Source: Pseudorhizobium pelagicum (lineage in GTDB: Bacteria > Pseudomonadota > Alphaproteobacteria > Rhizobiales > Rhizobiaceae). From it: a stretch of 64,000 nucleotides of DNA. A model generated the notes under the pieces. It saw only the letters and a list, made by a program, of their open reading frames with translations, was not told the DNA's origin and did not search any database. Shown in pieces: positions 62,914 to 64,000 of this stretch. The stretch lies in assembly GCA_000722615.1 (NCBI GenBank), contig JOKI01000003.1, positions 37,316-101,315 of the forward strand. Direction: 5' to 3'. Position 1 is the stretch's first letter, and every line of letters begins with the position of its first letter. A program made the position numbers and the translations under genes.

Positions 62914-63603
62914 TCAGACGCCGTAGCCTGAGGCCGGTCCCTGCAGCACGATCACCCGGGTCTTGGGCGGCACGCGGCGATAGAGGTCGATGATGTCCTG
63001 ATTCAGCAGGCGGATGCAGCCGCTGGAGACCGCCTTGCCGATCGTCCAGTCCTCCGTGGTGCCGTGAATGCGATAGAGCGTATCCACACCATTCTTGAAC
63101 AGGTAGAGCGCGCGCGGGCCAAGCGGGTTCAGAGGGCCTGGCTCCATGCCTGACGCCAGCGGACCATAGCGTTCCGGTTCGCGTGCAATCATGTCCTGGG
63201 TCGGCGTCCAGCGCGGCCACTGCCGCTTGTACTGCACCAGGGCCTCGCCGGAGAATTCGAGACCTGCCTTGCCGACGCCGATCCCGTAGCGCAGCGCCAT
63301 GCCGTTTTCGCCGACCAGATAGAGGTAACGCGCCTGCGTATCGACCACGATGGTGCCGGTCGGTTCGGGCGTGTTGTAAGCCACCTCGCGTCGAAGGAAA
63401 GCCGGATCCACGCGCGTCAGATCGGCCGCATCGACCGGATAGGGCTCGCCGTCGACGGCGTCATACATGGCAAGATATTCTGCCGGCACGATCGGTTTGG
63501 TGACGACGGTCTCACGACTTGCGGTGGTGCATCCGGCAAGCACGAAGGGCGTCGATATCAGAAGGGCACGGCGGGTAAGCTTGGGCACGAAATGATTGTC
63601 CAT
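62914..63603 (-). CDS. L,D-transpeptidase (YkuD family) lipoprotein
   Basis: 229 residues. An N-terminal signal with lipobox VLAGC (Cys25) and a twin-arginine-like RR marks it as a lipoprotein or exported protein. The YkuD catalytic motif is IHGTTEDWTIGKAVSSGCIRL: the histidine and the cysteine of SSGC. Enzymes of this class form 3-3 peptidoglycan crosslinks or attach proteins to peptidoglycan, important in Rhizobiales polar growth. It has no operon partner here. Confidence 0.92.
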   Translation of the reverse strand: MDNHFVPKLTRRALLISTPFVLAGCTTASRETVVTKPIVPAEYLAMYDAVDGEPYPVDAADLTRVDPAFLRREVAYNTPEPTGTIVVDTQARYLYLVGENGMALRYGIGVGKAGLEFSGEALVQYKRQWPRWTPTQDMIAREPERYGPLASGMEPGPLNPLGPRALYLFKNGVDTLYRIHGTTEDWTIGKAVSSGCIRLLNQDIIDLYRRVPPKTRVIVLQGPASGYGV

Positions 63604-63729
63604 CTATCTGGGGAAGGGGAGCGCCAGGCGCATCGGCAGAGCCGTTGCGGCCTTGCCTGATGGTGGCCGGCTTCCTTGTCAAGCAATTCAGGCGGGTTCA
63701 CCGGTTCGTGATCCCGCAGCTGCCGGAGG

Positions 63730-64000
63730 TTACTGCAGCATCGGCCGGAGGGTCGAAGACATTGCCAGCAGCGGCTCCAGGAACCGGTCGGCCAATTCCG
63801 AGGCGTGGAACTGTGCAGCCGGTGCACCGATGTTGATGGCGGCAATCACGGTTCCGCGGTCGTTGCGCAGGGGCACGGCAATCGAGCAGAGGCCAAGCTC
63901 CAGCTCCTGGTCGATGACCGCAAAGCCCCGGTTTCGGACCTTGGCCAACTCGTCGAGCAGTTCCTCGGGCTCGGTCTTGGTCAGAGGCGTGAAGGCCTGC
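63730..64000 (-). CDS. IclR-family regulator, C-terminal part (PcaR/PcaU type)
   Basis: The frame is open to the window edge; 89 codons are visible. The sequence FTPLTKTEPEELLDELAKVRNRGFAVIDQELELGLCSIAVPLRN is the IclR effector domain in the form typical of PcaR, PcaU and PobR regulators of beta-ketoadipate genes. Its closeness to pca genes supports an aromatic role. The helix-turn-helix lies beyond the window, and pcaIJF, its usual target, is not seen here. Confidence 0.75.
   Translation of the reverse strand, partial: QAFTPLTKTEPEELLDELAKVRNRGFAVIDQELELGLCSIAVPLRNDRGTVIAAINIGAPAAQFHASELADRFLEPLLAMSSTLRPMLQ

Overview
The window looks like 64 kb of an alphaproteobacterial replicon, most likely Rhizobiaceae (Rhizobium, Agrobacterium or Sinorhizobium type). 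Support comes from high GC with dense, mostly operonic genes, rhizobial family proteins (a DUF982 protein, a PcaQ-type LysR regulator beside pcaDCHGB, a small hydrophilic NTTNQGYQQDR-ending protein, an HWE-type histidine kinase) and the many catabolic ABC transporters. I see no rRNA, tRNA, CRISPR array, insertion sequence or prophage. The accessory flavour suggests a chromid, second chromosome or megaplasmid, but the sequence does not prove it.

Layout. 1-2.5 kb: the 3' end of a DapA-family gene, two transglutaminase-like proteins and a DUF982 protein. 2.7-6.5 kb: an Mfd-like helicase and a DUF4174 protein. 6.6-14.8 kb (minus strand): a purine-salvage operon of LacI-type regulator, four-component ABC transporter, nucleoside hydrolase, adenine deaminase and phosphoribosyltransferase, with a LacI-like operator in front. 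15-19.5 kb: a three-subunit PaoABC-like molybdenum hydroxylase divergent from a TetR regulator, with a palindrome between them. 19.5-24.8 kb: a 1767-residue protein built almost entirely from 219 in-phase octapeptides, the most unusual object here. 25-32.4 kb: a five-gene branched-chain-amino-acid-type ABC transporter, an SDR and an acetate/succinate CoA-transferase, with an FNR/FixK-like box ahead of the last two. 32.5-35.7 kb: a large hybrid histidine kinase. 35.7-38.1 kb: thiMED under a TPP riboswitch. 38.1-47 kb: a GH13 glucosidase, stress-type small proteins, a diguanylate cyclase, an HD hydrolase, a YqaE/Pmp3 peptide too short for a 60-residue cutoff, an HWE kinase and a membrane-protein pair. 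47-49.2 kb: pobA and its AraC-type regulator. 49.2-53.5 kb: glycerate kinase, and arginase plus ornithine cyclodeaminase with an Lrp-type regulator. 53.5-62.9 kb: pcaQ, pcaDCHGB and a pcaMNVWX-like transporter. 62.9-64 kb: an L,D-transpeptidase and the 3' end of an IclR regulator of the PcaR/PcaU type.

How the parts work together. PobA makes protocatechuate from 4-hydroxybenzoate. PcaHG, PcaB, PcaC and PcaD carry it to 3-oxoadipate, and the adjacent transporter probably imports protocatechuate. A PcaQ box (ATAACC-N4-GGTTAA) lies between pcaQ and pcaD. An ATAACC half-site recurs before the transporter at exactly the same 33-nt distance from a shared TCATTTTAC element. A second theme is the general stress response: four exact GGAAC-N16/17-CGTT promoters and four one-mismatch versions sit just upstream of scattered genes (transglutaminase, DUF982, DUF4174, glucosidase, small hydrophilic protein, PNPOx-like protein, YqaE and a hypothetical protein). 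This suggests that much of the window belongs to an EcfG regulon. The regulatory assignments rest on motif reading only.
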